Translations under genes and position numbers: made by a program
Notes under the pieces: model-generated
What the model saw: the letters and a program-made list of their open reading frames with translations, nothing else
Databases searched by the model: none
Told to the model about the DNA's origin: nothing
Shown here: positions 8,046 to 16,005 of the stretch, piece by piece
Numbering within the stretch: position 1 is the stretch's first letter
Layout: the number at the start of each line of letters is the position of its first letter
Assembly: GCA_902783615.1 (NCBI GenBank)
Contig: CACZRQ010000200.1
Location: 1 to 23,439 of the forward strand
DNA length: 23,439 nt
Origin: an uncultured Bacteroidales bacterium
GTDB taxonomy: Bacteria > Bacteroidota > Bacteroidia > Bacteroidales > Bacteroidaceae
Direction: 5' to 3'

Positions 8046-8053
8046 TATCTTTG
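8046..8053 (+). promoter_or_regulatory. -7 box for glyS
   Basis: TATCTTTG is a perfect TAnnTTTG box 39 nt upstream of the ATG at 8093. The in-frame TTG at 8051 is part of this box, so an extended glyS start there is excluded if the box is used. Confidence 0.75.
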
Positions 8054-8092
8054 TGCCAATTTTATGAATTATGTGTAAAAAATTTGAAAGAT

Positions 8093-9634
8093 ATGGCACA
8101 AGAAGATGTTTTCAAAAAGATTGTTGCGCACTGCAAAGAGTATGGTTTTGTATTTCCCAGCAGTGATATTTATGACGGTTTGGCTGCTGTGTATGACTAT
8201 GGCCAGAACGGTGTGGAGCTGAAAAACAACATTAAGCAATACTGGTGGCAGAGCATGGTGCTGCTGCATGACAATATCGTGGGTATCGACTCTGCTATCT
8301 TCATGCACCCCACTATTTGGAAGGCCAGCGGTCACGTTGATGCGTTTAACGATCCATTGATTGATAACCGTGATTCCAAGAAGCGTTATCGCGCTGACGT
8401 GCTGATTGAGGATGAGATTGCAAAGTACGATGATAAAATAAATAAGGAGGTGGCAAAGGCTGCCAAGCGTTTCAAGGAGAATTTCGATGAGGCGAAATAT
8501 CGTGCTACCAGTCCACGTGTACTGGAGTTGCAGGAGAAGCGTGATGCATTGCATGCTCGCTATAGTGCAGCCATGAACGCCATGGATCTGAATGAGTTGC
8601 GTCAGATTATTCTCGACGAGGAAATAGTTTGCCCTATTAGTGGTACGAAGAATTGGACTGAGGTTCGTCAGTTCAATCTGATGTTTTCAACGGAGATGGG
8701 TTCAACTGCCGATGGTGCCATGAAGGTGTATCTGCGCCCTGAAACGGCTCAAGGTATTTTTGTGAACTACTTAAATGTACAAAAGACTGGCCGTATGAAA
8801 GTTCCTTTCGGCATTGCTCAGATAGGTAAGGCTTTCCGCAATGAGATTGTAGCTCGTCAGTTTATCTTCCGCATGAGGGAGTTCGAACAGATGGAGATGC
8901 AGTTCTTTGTACGTCCTGGCACAGAAATGGAGTGGTTCAGCAAATGGAAGGAGACCCGCATGAAATGGCATCAGGCTTTAGGCTTTGGCGCTGACCACTA
9001 TCGTTTCCACGATCACGAGAAGCTGGCTCACTATGCCAATGCAGCTACCGATGTTGAGTTCCTGATGCCGTTTGGCTTTAAGGAGGTGGAGGGTATTCAT
9101 AGCCGCACCAACTTTGACTTGAGTCAGCACGAGAAGTATTCTGGCAAGAGCATCAAGTATTTCGACCCAGAGACAAACGAGAGCTATACGCCGTTTGTGA
9201 TTGAAACAAGTATTGGTGTTGACCGTATGTTCCTGAGTGTGATGAGTGCTGCTTATACTGAAGAACAGCTGGAGAATGGTGAAACTCGCGTGGTGCTGAA
9301 GTTGCCTGCAGCCTTGGCTCCTGTTAAGTTGGCCGTGTTGCCATTGGTGAAGAAAGATGGTCTGCCCGAAAAGGCCCGTGAGATTGTGAACGACCTGAAG
9401 TTCCACTTCAATACCATCTACGATGAAAAGGATAGCATCGGTAAGCGCTATCGTCGTCAGGATGCTATAGGTACACCTTATTGTGTAACTGTTGACCACG
9501 ACACATTGAATGACAATTGCGTAACATTGCGTAATCGTGATACCATGTTGCAGGAACGTGTGCCTATCAGCGATTTGAACAACATCATTGCCGATCGCGT
9601 GAGCATTACGAGCTTGTTGAAGAAACTTCAGTAA
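8093..9634 (+). CDS. glyS: Glycine--tRNA ligase, single-chain alpha2 type
   Basis: Charges tRNA-Gly in the cytoplasm. The 513 residues from the ATG at 8093 (MAQEDVFKKIVAHCKEYGF) match the single-chain homodimeric class II enzyme found in Bacteroidetes, archaea and eukaryotes, not the two-gene glyQ/glyS tetramer. Visible signatures are the N-terminal GLAAVYDYG, RPETAQGIFVNY, motif 2 (GKAFRNEI with RMREFEQMEMQFF), motif 3 around IGVDRMFLSV, and a C-terminal anticodon-binding domain (LAPVKLAVLPLVKKDGL to the end). The start at 8093 is chosen because the upstream in-frame TTG is in the promoter and the family begins at this point. It is first in a two-gene unit with the FKBP lipoprotein. Confidence 0.96.
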   Translation: MAQEDVFKKIVAHCKEYGFVFPSSDIYDGLAAVYDYGQNGVELKNNIKQYWWQSMVLLHDNIVGIDSAIFMHPTIWKASGHVDAFNDPLIDNRDSKKRYRADVLIEDEIAKYDDKINKEVAKAAKRFKENFDEAKYRATSPRVLELQEKRDALHARYSAAMNAMDLNELRQIILDEEIVCPISGTKNWTEVRQFNLMFSTEMGSTADGAMKVYLRPETAQGIFVNYLNVQKTGRMKVPFGIAQIGKAFRNEIVARQFIFRMREFEQMEMQFFVRPGTEMEWFSKWKETRMKWHQALGFGADHYRFHDHEKLAHYANAATDVEFLMPFGFKEVEGIHSRTNFDLSQHEKYSGKSIKYFDPETNESYTPFVIETSIGVDRMFLSVMSAAYTEEQLENGETRVVLKLPAALAPVKLAVLPLVKKDGLPEKAREIVNDLKFHFNTIYDEKDSIGKRYRRQDAIGTPYCVTVDHDTLNDNCVTLRNRDTMLQERVPISDLNNIIADRVSITSLLKKLQ

Positions 9635-9668
9635 ATTGACAATTGACCATTGACAATTGACGATTATG
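9634..9668 (+). repeat. NATTnnn heptamer array at the glyS/FKBP junction
   Basis: Five units with a 7-bp period: AATTGAC twice, CATTGAC, AATTGAC, then a diverged GATTATG that contains the downstream start ATG. It fills the whole intergenic gap. Confidence 0.8.
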
Positions 9669-10301
9669 GATTTGAGACGATTCAATATGAGACTGTTGTT
9701 GTTGCTGGTAGTGGCGGCAACAGCAGTTGCTTGCTCGGAAGTGAAGGAAGTGGGTGAGTACGACAATTGGAAGGAACGCAATATCGCCTTTGCCGACTCG
9801 CTGAGCGACCTCACTGCTGGTAGAGTGGTGTTTACGGCTGCTGAAGCTGACGCCATGCAGATTGGCACGTTGTATGCCATTGAGACTTCTGCCAGCACCA
9901 GCAAGCAGAACCAATATGTCTATGTGAAAAAGTTGACGGCCAATCAGGTAGGTGTACGTCCGTATTATACCGATAAAGTAAAGGCCTTCTATTATGGCAC
10001 TTACATCAACGGCGAACGCTTTGACGGCAACTTCAAGGGATATAGCAGTCTCGACAAGGGTACGTTGGATGGCAATGCAAATATGCCCGACCAGTTTAAT
10101 GCTTCCACAGAGTTTGGCATTGCCAATGGCCTGATAGCCGCTTGGGTGATGGCCTTGCAGTATATGCGTCAGGGCGAGCGATGGATGGTGTATGCACCTT
10201 ATCAGAGTGCTTATGGCAAAGATGGGAGTAACTCCATAATGGGCTACTCGTTACTCACTTTCGACTTGATCTTGGATGAGGTTGTTAGAGAAGAAGAATA
10301 A
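9666..10301 (+). CDS. FKBP-type peptidyl-prolyl cis-trans isomerase lipoprotein
   Basis: Probably assists periplasmic protein folding by isomerising prolyl bonds. It encodes 211 residues from the ATG at 9666, or 204 from the ATG at 9687, which gives a more typical lipoprotein signal (MRLLLLLVVAATAVAC, lipobox Cys16). An N-terminal stretch is followed by an FKBP domain over the C-terminal half, with landmarks VKAFYYGTYINGERFDGNF, EFGIANGLIAAWVMALQYMRQG, APYQSAYG and YSLLTFDLIL. These correspond to the FKBP strands around the active site. The usual IP of the IPxxSxLxF motif is IM here. It follows glyS with no visible promoter, and is separated only by a heptamer repeat array. Confidence 0.85.
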   Translation: MDLRRFNMRLLLLLVVAATAVACSEVKEVGEYDNWKERNIAFADSLSDLTAGRVVFTAAEADAMQIGTLYAIETSASTSKQNQYVYVKKLTANQVGVRPYYTDKVKAFYYGTYINGERFDGNFKGYSSLDKGTLDGNANMPDQFNASTEFGIANGLIAAWVMALQYMRQGERWMVYAPYQSAYGKDGSNSIMGYSLLTFDLILDEVVREEE

Positions 10302-10308
10302 ATGAAAT

Positions 10309-10350
10309 GCCCTAAGGATGGGCTTTCAAGGTGAAGGGGATATGGCCTTC
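10309..10350. other. Two short hairpins after the FKBP gene
   Basis: GCCC (10309-10312) pairs with GGGC (10320-10323), and GAAGG (10333-10337) pairs with CCTTC (10346-10350). Both are weak. The first is followed by a short T-run and could help end FKBP transcription. Confidence 0.35.
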
Positions 10351-10355
10351 AACAA

Positions 10356-10372
10356 TAAAACAACTTGTTTTA
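10356..10372. repeat. Palindrome copy 1, TAAAACAAcTTGTTTTA
   Basis: A perfect palindrome with 8-bp arms and central C, followed by CTAT. Both strands end in a T-run, so it could act as a bidirectional terminator between the convergent FKBP and lpxA genes. It is almost identical to the copy at 10421-10439. Confidence 0.75.
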
Positions 10373-10387
10373 CTATCGTTAAGATAC

Positions 10388-10420
10388 CTCCTATGATGAA
10401 AGGAGATGGCTTCTACGAAG
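10388..10420. other. Two short hairpins between the palindromes
   Basis: CTCCT (10388-10392) pairs with AGGAG (10401-10405), and CTTC (10410-10413) pairs with GAAG (10417-10420). Each is weak alone, but they lie head to tail with the flanking palindromes. Confidence 0.35.
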
Positions 10421-10439
10421 GTAAAACAAGTTGTTTTAC
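10421..10439. repeat. Palindrome copy 2, GTAAAACAAGTTGTTTTAC
   Basis: A perfect palindrome with 9-bp arms and central G, again followed by CTAT on one side (ACTAT). It lies 23 nt past the lpxA stop codon on the minus strand. With copy 1 it may form a convergent terminator pair or a dispersed REP-like element. Confidence 0.75.
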
Positions 10440-10462
10440 TATGAGTGTAGAGTTGTAAAATA

Positions 10463-11233
10463 TTATACAATCAACTTTGATTGGGTGATGAAGTTGATGA
10501 TGTTCTCAATCTCTGGGCCACTCTCAATCTCATTCTTGATGCGGATGGCAGCATCTTGTGGACTGATGTTAGCATGATAGAGGATGAGGTAAGCATTCAT
10601 CACATGACGCAAAGTCTTGTCATCCATTGGCTTGAAGTTGTTTTTCTGCAAGATGACAGAATTCACTCCATGATATGCGGCAGGGTTACCCTTCACCATG
10701 ATATAAGGAGGCACATCCTTGCGCAGGCGGGTACCTGAAAGGATGAGTGTCCATTCGCCAATATGTACATCTTCGTAAATGATGACAGCATTGCTCAAAA
10801 CATTATAGCTCTCAAGCACGCTGTTGCCACCGATGATGGTTTTCAAACCTACCATCACATAATCTTTCAAAACGGCACCGTGGCAGATGTGCACACCATC
10901 CATCAAGTGGCAGTGGTTGCCAATGCGGGTAGCATGACCAGCATGTGTGGCGCGTGCAATCACCACATTCTCACGGATATCATTGTCATCACCGATAATC
11001 AGCTCAGACTTGTCACCTGTATATTTCAGATCCTGAGGATCTGAAGCTAATACGGCACCTTGGTGCACCTTATTGCGGTTGCCCATGCGAGTACCGTTCA
11101 GAATCGTTGCATGTGCGTAGATGTAGCAATCGTCACCAATCACTACATCATCGGCAATGTATGCGAAAGGCTCAACGGTTACGTTCTTGCCCAACTTCGC
11201 GCCTTTTCCAATATATGCTAATTCACTAATCAT
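10463..11233 (-). CDS. lpxA: LpxA-family acyl-ACP--UDP-GlcNAc O-acyltransferase
   Basis: Canonical LpxA adds the first acyl chain of lipid A to UDP-GlcNAc. The 256 residues form a left-handed beta-helix of hexapeptide repeats (about 1-185, e.g. IGKGAKLGKNVTV, VIGDDCYI) plus a C-terminal helical domain (NNFKPMDDKTLRHVMNAYLILY). The PQDLKY motif (66-71) is present. The two helix histidines occur as His115-x-x-His118 in MDGVHICHGA, where canonical enzymes have NAHIAHDC, and IARAT replaces INRGT. It may therefore be a divergent paralogue rather than the main lipid A enzyme; many Bacteroidetes carry the main copy beside lpxC-fabZ. It is last in the efflux cluster, with no promoter box visible upstream. 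Confidence 0.8.
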   Translation of the reverse strand: MISELAYIGKGAKLGKNVTVEPFAYIADDVVIGDDCYIYAHATILNGTRMGNRNKVHQGAVLASDPQDLKYTGDKSELIIGDDNDIRENVVIARATHAGHATRIGNHCHLMDGVHICHGAVLKDYVMVGLKTIIGGNSVLESYNVLSNAVIIYEDVHIGEWTLILSGTRLRKDVPPYIMVKGNPAAYHGVNSVILQKNNFKPMDDKTLRHVMNAYLILYHANISPQDAAIRIKNEIESGPEIENIINFITQSKLIV

Positions 11234-11251
11234 GGTAAATAATTTATATTG

Positions 11252-11289
11252 CCCCCTAAATACTCCCCCGAGAAAGGGGAGTTAGGGGG
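11252..11289. repeat. C/G-rich REP-like hairpin between tolC-type gene and lpxA
   Basis: The plus-strand arm CCCCCTAAATACTCCCC pairs with GGGGAGTTAGGGGG across a CGAGAAA-type loop, leaving a small ATA bulge. There is no T-run on the minus (transcribed) strand, so it is not a standard terminator. Strong C5/G5 hairpins of this style recur between genes in Bacteroidetes (from general familiarity, not a search). It could set mRNA stability or act as a mobile palindromic unit. Confidence 0.8.
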
Positions 11290-11301
11290 TAGGTTAATTT
11301 C

Positions 11302-12684
11302 TTAATTCTTGCCTCCACCTAAAGCCGTATAAAGACTGATGACAGCTTGCATACGGTCGTAGGTGTCTGTTACCTCAGAGAGCTGAGCAGTCAAGTAAGT
11401 CTGCTGGGCTGTAAGCACTTCCAAATAAGAGGCTGTGCCCAACTCGAACAGGTCAGCCGTGTATTCTGATGCCTTTCTTGCTGATTCCACCTGCTCCTTG
11501 CGAGACACTGATTTCTCAGTGTTCATCTGGTACTTATAAAGGGCGTTGCTCACCTCGTTACCAGCTTTCAACAAGGTGGTCTGGAAGGTCAGCTTGGCTT
11601 TCTCTTCATTGGCCTTTGCTGCCTTGAGACCTGCAATCAACTTGCCTCTTGCAAACAATGGCTGGGTAATGCCTGCCATCAGGGTGGTCATGAACTTACC
11701 AGGATTGACTACCTGACCTAAGTTGTTGGTCCAAGCTTCCTGACCAGAGATGGTGAGCTGAGGGTAGAAAGCGGCACGAGCACTGTTGGTGTCATAGTAG
11801 CAAGCTGCCAACGACATCTCAGCTGCCTTGACATCAGGACGATTGGAAAGCAGCTGCACAGGTACACCCGTTTCAAAGCTTGCGGGCAACTGCTGATCGT
11901 CTAATGTGGTACGTGGAATCTCCTGACCTGGCACATTCAGTATCAGGCACAGGGAGTTTTCTGTTTCACGGATGGTCTGCTTGATGGCAGGGAGTGATGC
12001 CAATACCTGAGCATAGCCTGCTCGGGCTTGCTCGAGGGCCGCACCGTTAGTCAAGCCTGCTTCTTGAAAAGCCTCAATGGTTTCAACGGTACGTTTCAAA
12101 AGGCCTGCCGTTTCCGTACTGATTTCCAACTGACGGTCAAGCATCAGCAGGGTGTAATACAAGTTGGCCACAGCTGCTATGATGTTGGCTTTCACCGCCT
12201 GTTCGTAGTACTGAGCCTGCTCGTATGTTACCTTCGCCTTGCGGTTGGGGTTCAGCAACTGACCGAAAAGGTCAACTTGCCAAGAAGCAGCCACAGGCAC
12301 AGAGTAAGTCCACACATCGGTACTCATGGCATGGTTGTAAGTTCCCTGAGGGTTGAGAGCCAAGCTGGGCAGGTAAGCCAGTCGAGCCGACATCAAGGCA
12401 GCCTGAGCCTGCTCAATCGTGAGCTGAGCACTGCGAATATCGGCATTGTTCTCTAACGCCTGATCAATTAGAGCCTGTAGCTGAGTGTCGGTAAACACCT
12501 CACGCCAAGGCACATCTCCGAAGGTAGGACCTGCAACAGCGTTCAGGGTATCGGTAGCCGAGATAGGATCACGATACAAACCATCGGTCACTAAGTCGTC
12601 GGGTCTTTCGTAAGACTTGTAGATGCGGCAGCTGCTCATCAGAACTACCGCTCCTACCATACATATAATGATACTCTTTTTCAT
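11302..12684 (-). CDS. Outer-membrane efflux channel lipoprotein (TolC/OprM family, NodT type)
   Basis: Forms the outer-membrane exit duct of the tripartite RND pump. It encodes 460 residues with a lipobox (LMSSC, Cys19). Two OEP repeats follow, each helical hairpin plus barrel strands; visible landmarks are the first-repeat ALENNADIRSAQLTIEQAQA, VDLFGQLLNP, and the second-repeat NRPDVKAAEMSLAACYYDTNSARAAFYPQLTISG and PLFARGKL. The family length is about 460-480. It starts 9 nt after the pump gene's stop codon, so it is co-translated from the same mRNA. Confidence 0.95.
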   Translation of the reverse strand: MKKSIIICMVGAVVLMSSCRIYKSYERPDDLVTDGLYRDPISATDTLNAVAGPTFGDVPWREVFTDTQLQALIDQALENNADIRSAQLTIEQAQAALMSARLAYLPSLALNPQGTYNHAMSTDVWTYSVPVAASWQVDLFGQLLNPNRKAKVTYEQAQYYEQAVKANIIAAVANLYYTLLMLDRQLEISTETAGLLKRTVETIEAFQEAGLTNGAALEQARAGYAQVLASLPAIKQTIRETENSLCLILNVPGQEIPRTTLDDQQLPASFETGVPVQLLSNRPDVKAAEMSLAACYYDTNSARAAFYPQLTISGQEAWTNNLGQVVNPGKFMTTLMAGITQPLFARGKLIAGLKAAKANEEKAKLTFQTTLLKAGNEVSNALYKYQMNTEKSVSRKEQVESARKASEYTADLFELGTASYLEVLTAQQTYLTAQLSEVTDTYDRMQAVISLYTALGGGKN

Positions 12685-12693
12685 AGATAATCC

Positions 12694-15600
12694 TTATTTA
12701 GTATATTGTGCAATCTCAGGAGTAGCGTCAGAATTGTCGATATCCGACCATTCAATTGGCTTCACCTTCTCCTGCAAGTGCTGGAATACCACAAATAGCA
12801 TTGGTACGAAGAAAATCTGCAGAATCATACCAATTAACATACCGCCAACAGCTGCGGCACCCAAGGTGCGGTTACCATGAGCACCTACACCGAAGGCGAA
12901 CATCAGAGGCAACAGACCCACAATCATGGCGAGTGAGGTCATCAGGATAGGACGCAAACGGGCTGCGGCACCCAGCACAGCTGCCTTAGTCAAGCTCATG
13001 CCTTGCTTACGACGGTCGAGGGCGAACTCCACAATCAGGATGGCGTTCTTTGCCAACAGACCCATCAGCATGATCAATGCAATCTGCATGTAGATATCGT
13101 TCGACATAGAGCCCATGATCATCTGCAAGATAGAGAATGAACCGATGGCACTCATAATGTTCACGAAGATGAAGCTACCCATTAAACCGAATGGTACTGA
13201 GAGCAATACAGCCAATGGCAGGATGTAGCTCTCGTACTGAGCACTCAGCAACAGATACACAAACACGAAGCAGAGCAGGAAGATGATGGCGGTGGTACTG
13301 CCACTGGTCTCAGCCTCCTCACGTGCCAAACCACCCAACTCGTAGCCAAAGCCAGGAGGCAATGTCTCTGCCACTTCGGCAATGGCGTTCAAAGCCTGAC
13401 CAGAGGTGTAACCTGCAGCAGGTGAAACCATCACAGTCATAGCTGTGTACATGTTGAAACGGTTGATCACATCAGGACCATATACCTTCTTCAAGGTGAA
13501 GAACTGGCTGATAGGAGCCATCTCGCCAGCATTGTTCTTGACCTTGATGTTCTTCAGTGACTCCATGTCCTTGGTTGCCTCTGGGTCTGCCTGCACCATT
13601 ACACGGTACATACGTCCGAAACGGTTGAAGTTTGAGGCGTACAAACCACCATAGTAACCCTGCATGGCAGTCAGGATGGTGGCAGGACTAATGCCTGCAC
13701 GCTTACAAGCAGCTGCATCGATATCCATCTCATACTGAGGGAAGTCTGGGCTGAAAGACGTACGAGCCGAGTTGATTTCAGGACGAGCCTCCAAAGCGGC
13801 ATCGTAGTCATTCACCACCTGGAAGAAATTATCCAGTGTACCACCCGTCTTATCCTGCATGTACAGCTGAATGTCGCTCGACATAGAGTAACCCTGAATC
13901 ATAGGTGGCTGGAAGAACAGCACCTGTGCCTCTGGGATAATCTTTTGCGCGCGCATATATAGAGTAATGAATACAATCTGCGAATTCTCCATCAAACCAC
14001 GCTCTTCGAAGTCCTTCAGCTTGATGATGAATGAACCGTATGAAGGTCCGCTACCACCCGTGAAGCTGAAACCAGAGATCATGGTGCGGCTCTGCACGGC
14101 TGGTTCTGCAGCGATGAGGCTATCCACACGAAGCATGATTTCGATAGAACGCTCTTGTGAGGTACCTGCTGGCAGGGTAACTGTACCCATCAGTGTACCA
14201 GTATCTTCGTTTGGCACCATACCTGATGGGGTGGTTTGCATCAGCAGAATCAAGGCGATGATGGAAGCTGCCACAATACCCCATGAGAGTTTTCTGTGCT
14301 CAATGAAGTAGGCCACATGCTTCTTGTATTTCTCTAAAGTCTTGTCATACCAGCGGTTAAAACCTTGGTGGAACTTCTCCACACGACTGGGCTCTTTCTC
14401 TTCTTCACCTTCTTTTGCCTTGTGAGGCTTCAGGAAGATGGCGCAAAGAGCAGGACTCAACGTCAAAGCGTTGATAGCCGAGAAGCCGATGGCGATGGCC
14501 ATGGTCAAACCAAACTGCTGGTAGAAAGCACCTGCCGTACCACTCATGAAGCTCACAGGAATGAACACCGACATCATGACCAAGGTGATGGAAACGATGG
14601 CACTTGCCAACTCGCGCATGGCATCTATACTTGCCTGCTTGGCAGAAGTATAGCCTTGGTCGAGCTTGGCATGCACACCCTCCACCACCACAATCGCATC
14701 ATCGACCACGATTGCGATGGCCAATACCAACGCCGATAGGGTCAGCAGGTTCAAGCTGAAGCCAATGACATACAAGAGGAAGAAGGTACCAATCAGGGCC
14801 ACTGGAATGGCGATGGCAGGAATCAGCGTTGAGCGGAAGTCCTGTAGGAAGATATACACCACAATGAACACCAGAATGAACGCCTCGATCAAGGTCTTGA
14901 TTACCTCGTAGATAGAAGCGAACAAGAACTCGTTCACACTCTGTGCAACGTTGATCTTCAAACCAGCAGGAAGACGGCCTTCATAGCCAGCCAATGTTTT
15001 TTCGATAGCCTGCACGGCCTCTGTTGCGTTAGAGCCAGGCAACTGCATGGCAATGGCAGTCACAGCCTTGTGACCATTCACACGGTTGAAGAAAGAGTAG
15101 GTTGTTCGACCCATCTCCACCTTTGCCACATCCTTGATCTTCAGCAAACTACCATCATCCAATGATTTCAACACAATTTCCTCAAACTCCTCTGGAGTCT
15201 GCAAACGGCCTTTGTAGCGGATGGTATATTGGTATGTCTGGTTGCCTTGCACACCAAACTGACCAGGAGCAGCTTCCACGTTCTGTTCAGCCAAGGCATT
15301 GGAAATGTCGGTAGGCATCAAACCATATTGAGCCATGATTTCAGGCTTCAGCCAAATACGCATCGCATATTCCACACCCATCACCTGGGTATCACCCACA
15401 CCCTTGATACGTTGAATCTCAGGCAGCAAGTTGATAGAAGCATAGTTCTCAATGAACTCTGTGGTATGAGTGTCGCTCTCATCGTAGAGAGAGAAGATCA
15501 GCAGCATGGAAGTCTGACGCTTCATGGTCATGATACCCACACGCGTAACCTCGGCAGGCATCAAACCCTGAGCCATCGACACACGGTTTTGCACGTGGAT

Positions 15601-15915
15601 GGCAGCCATATCGGGGTCGGTACCCTGTTTGAAGGTAATCGTAATCTGTGCCGTACCGCTATTGGAAGCGGATGAGCTCATGTACATCATGTTCTCCACA
15701 CCATTGATCTGGTTTTCCAGGGGAGCCACCACCGCATTCAACACCGTCTGGGCATTGGCACCAGGGTAGTTGGTGTAAACCATGATGGTAGGCGGTGCGA
15801 TGTTAGGATACTGGGTGATTGGCAATTGGCTCAAACCAATGAAACCCAATATCACAATCAGGATGGAGATTACCGTACTGAGTACCGGCCTATTTATAAA
15901 TCTATCTAAATTCAT
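12694..15915 (-). CDS. RND-family multidrug efflux permease (AcrB/HAE1 type)
   Basis: Inner-membrane proton-driven pump that exports drugs or other amphiphiles. The length of 1073 residues is slightly longer than E. coli AcrB. It starts MNLDRFINRPVLSTVISILI, the typical first transmembrane helix. Proton-relay residues are visible: Asp405-Asp406 in AIVVDDAIVVVEGV (TM4) and Lys956 in GLLAKNAILIVEFA (TM10). Both large periplasmic porter/docking loops are present, and a charged cytoplasmic linker (KAKEGEEEKEPSRVEKF) lies near residue 500. The gene is intact, between adaptor and channel genes. Substrate cannot be read from sequence. No regulator gene is nearby in this window. Confidence 0.96.
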   Translation of the reverse strand: MNLDRFINRPVLSTVISILIVILGFIGLSQLPITQYPNIAPPTIMVYTNYPGANAQTVLNAVVAPLENQINGVENMMYMSSSASNSGTAQITITFKQGTDPDMAAIHVQNRVSMAQGLMPAEVTRVGIMTMKRQTSMLLIFSLYDESDTHTTEFIENYASINLLPEIQRIKGVGDTQVMGVEYAMRIWLKPEIMAQYGLMPTDISNALAEQNVEAAPGQFGVQGNQTYQYTIRYKGRLQTPEEFEEIVLKSLDDGSLLKIKDVAKVEMGRTTYSFFNRVNGHKAVTAIAMQLPGSNATEAVQAIEKTLAGYEGRLPAGLKINVAQSVNEFLFASIYEVIKTLIEAFILVFIVVYIFLQDFRSTLIPAIAIPVALIGTFFLLYVIGFSLNLLTLSALVLAIAIVVDDAIVVVEGVHAKLDQGYTSAKQASIDAMRELASAIVSITLVMMSVFIPVSFMSGTAGAFYQQFGLTMAIAIGFSAINALTLSPALCAIFLKPHKAKEGEEEKEPSRVEKFHQGFNRWYDKTLEKYKKHVAYFIEHRKLSWGIVAASIIALILLMQTTPSGMVPNEDTGTLMGTVTLPAGTSQERSIEIMLRVDSLIAAEPAVQSRTMISGFSFTGGSGPSYGSFIIKLKDFEERGLMENSQIVFITLYMRAQKIIPEAQVLFFQPPMIQGYSMSSDIQLYMQDKTGGTLDNFFQVVNDYDAALEARPEINSARTSFSPDFPQYEMDIDAAACKRAGISPATILTAMQGYYGGLYASNFNRFGRMYRVMVQADPEATKDMESLKNIKVKNNAGEMAPISQFFTLKKVYGPDVINRFNMYTAMTVMVSPAAGYTSGQALNAIAEVAETLPPGFGYELGGLAREEAETSGSTTAIIFLLCFVFVYLLLSAQYESYILPLAVLLSVPFGLMGSFIFVNIMSAIGSFSILQMIMGSMSNDIYMQIALIMLMGLLAKNAILIVEFALDRRKQGMSLTKAAVLGAAARLRPILMTSLAMIVGLLPLMFAFGVGAHGNRTLGAAAVGGMLIGMILQIFFVPMLFVVFQHLQEKVKPIEWSDIDNSDATPEIAQYTK

Positions 15916-15921
15916 TTGTTT

Positions 15922-16004
15922 AATTAAGAATTTAAGAATTGGGAATTAAGAATTCTATTGCCATTCTGTCATTCTTCATTCTTCATTATTCATTCTTCAT
16001 TTAT
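15922..16004. repeat. Two heptamer arrays between adaptor and pump genes
   Basis: On the plus strand, 15922-15957 holds AATTAAG-type units (AATTAAG, an 8-bp variant AATTTAAG, AATTGGG, AATTAAG, AATTCTA). Positions 15970-16004 hold five units (CATTCTT three times, CATTATT, CATTTAT). Together they fill nearly the whole 90-bp gap inside the efflux operon. Confidence 0.8.
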
Positions 16005-16005
16005 T

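Noticed and set aside
8051..8092. TTG at 8051 as start of glyS
   Set aside because: It is part of the TATCTTTG promoter box, and the family N-terminus begins at the ATG at 8093.
8978..9904. Long minus-strand open frame opposite glyS and the FKBP gene
   Set aside because: It is antisense to two clearly conserved genes, shows no recognisable domain, and has no promoter or ribosome-binding site.
10302..10462. Insertion-sequence remnant
   Set aside because: Palindromes are present but there is no transposase fragment, terminal repeat pair or target duplication.
15922..16004. CRISPR array
   Set aside because: Repeats are 7 bp, tandem and without spacers.
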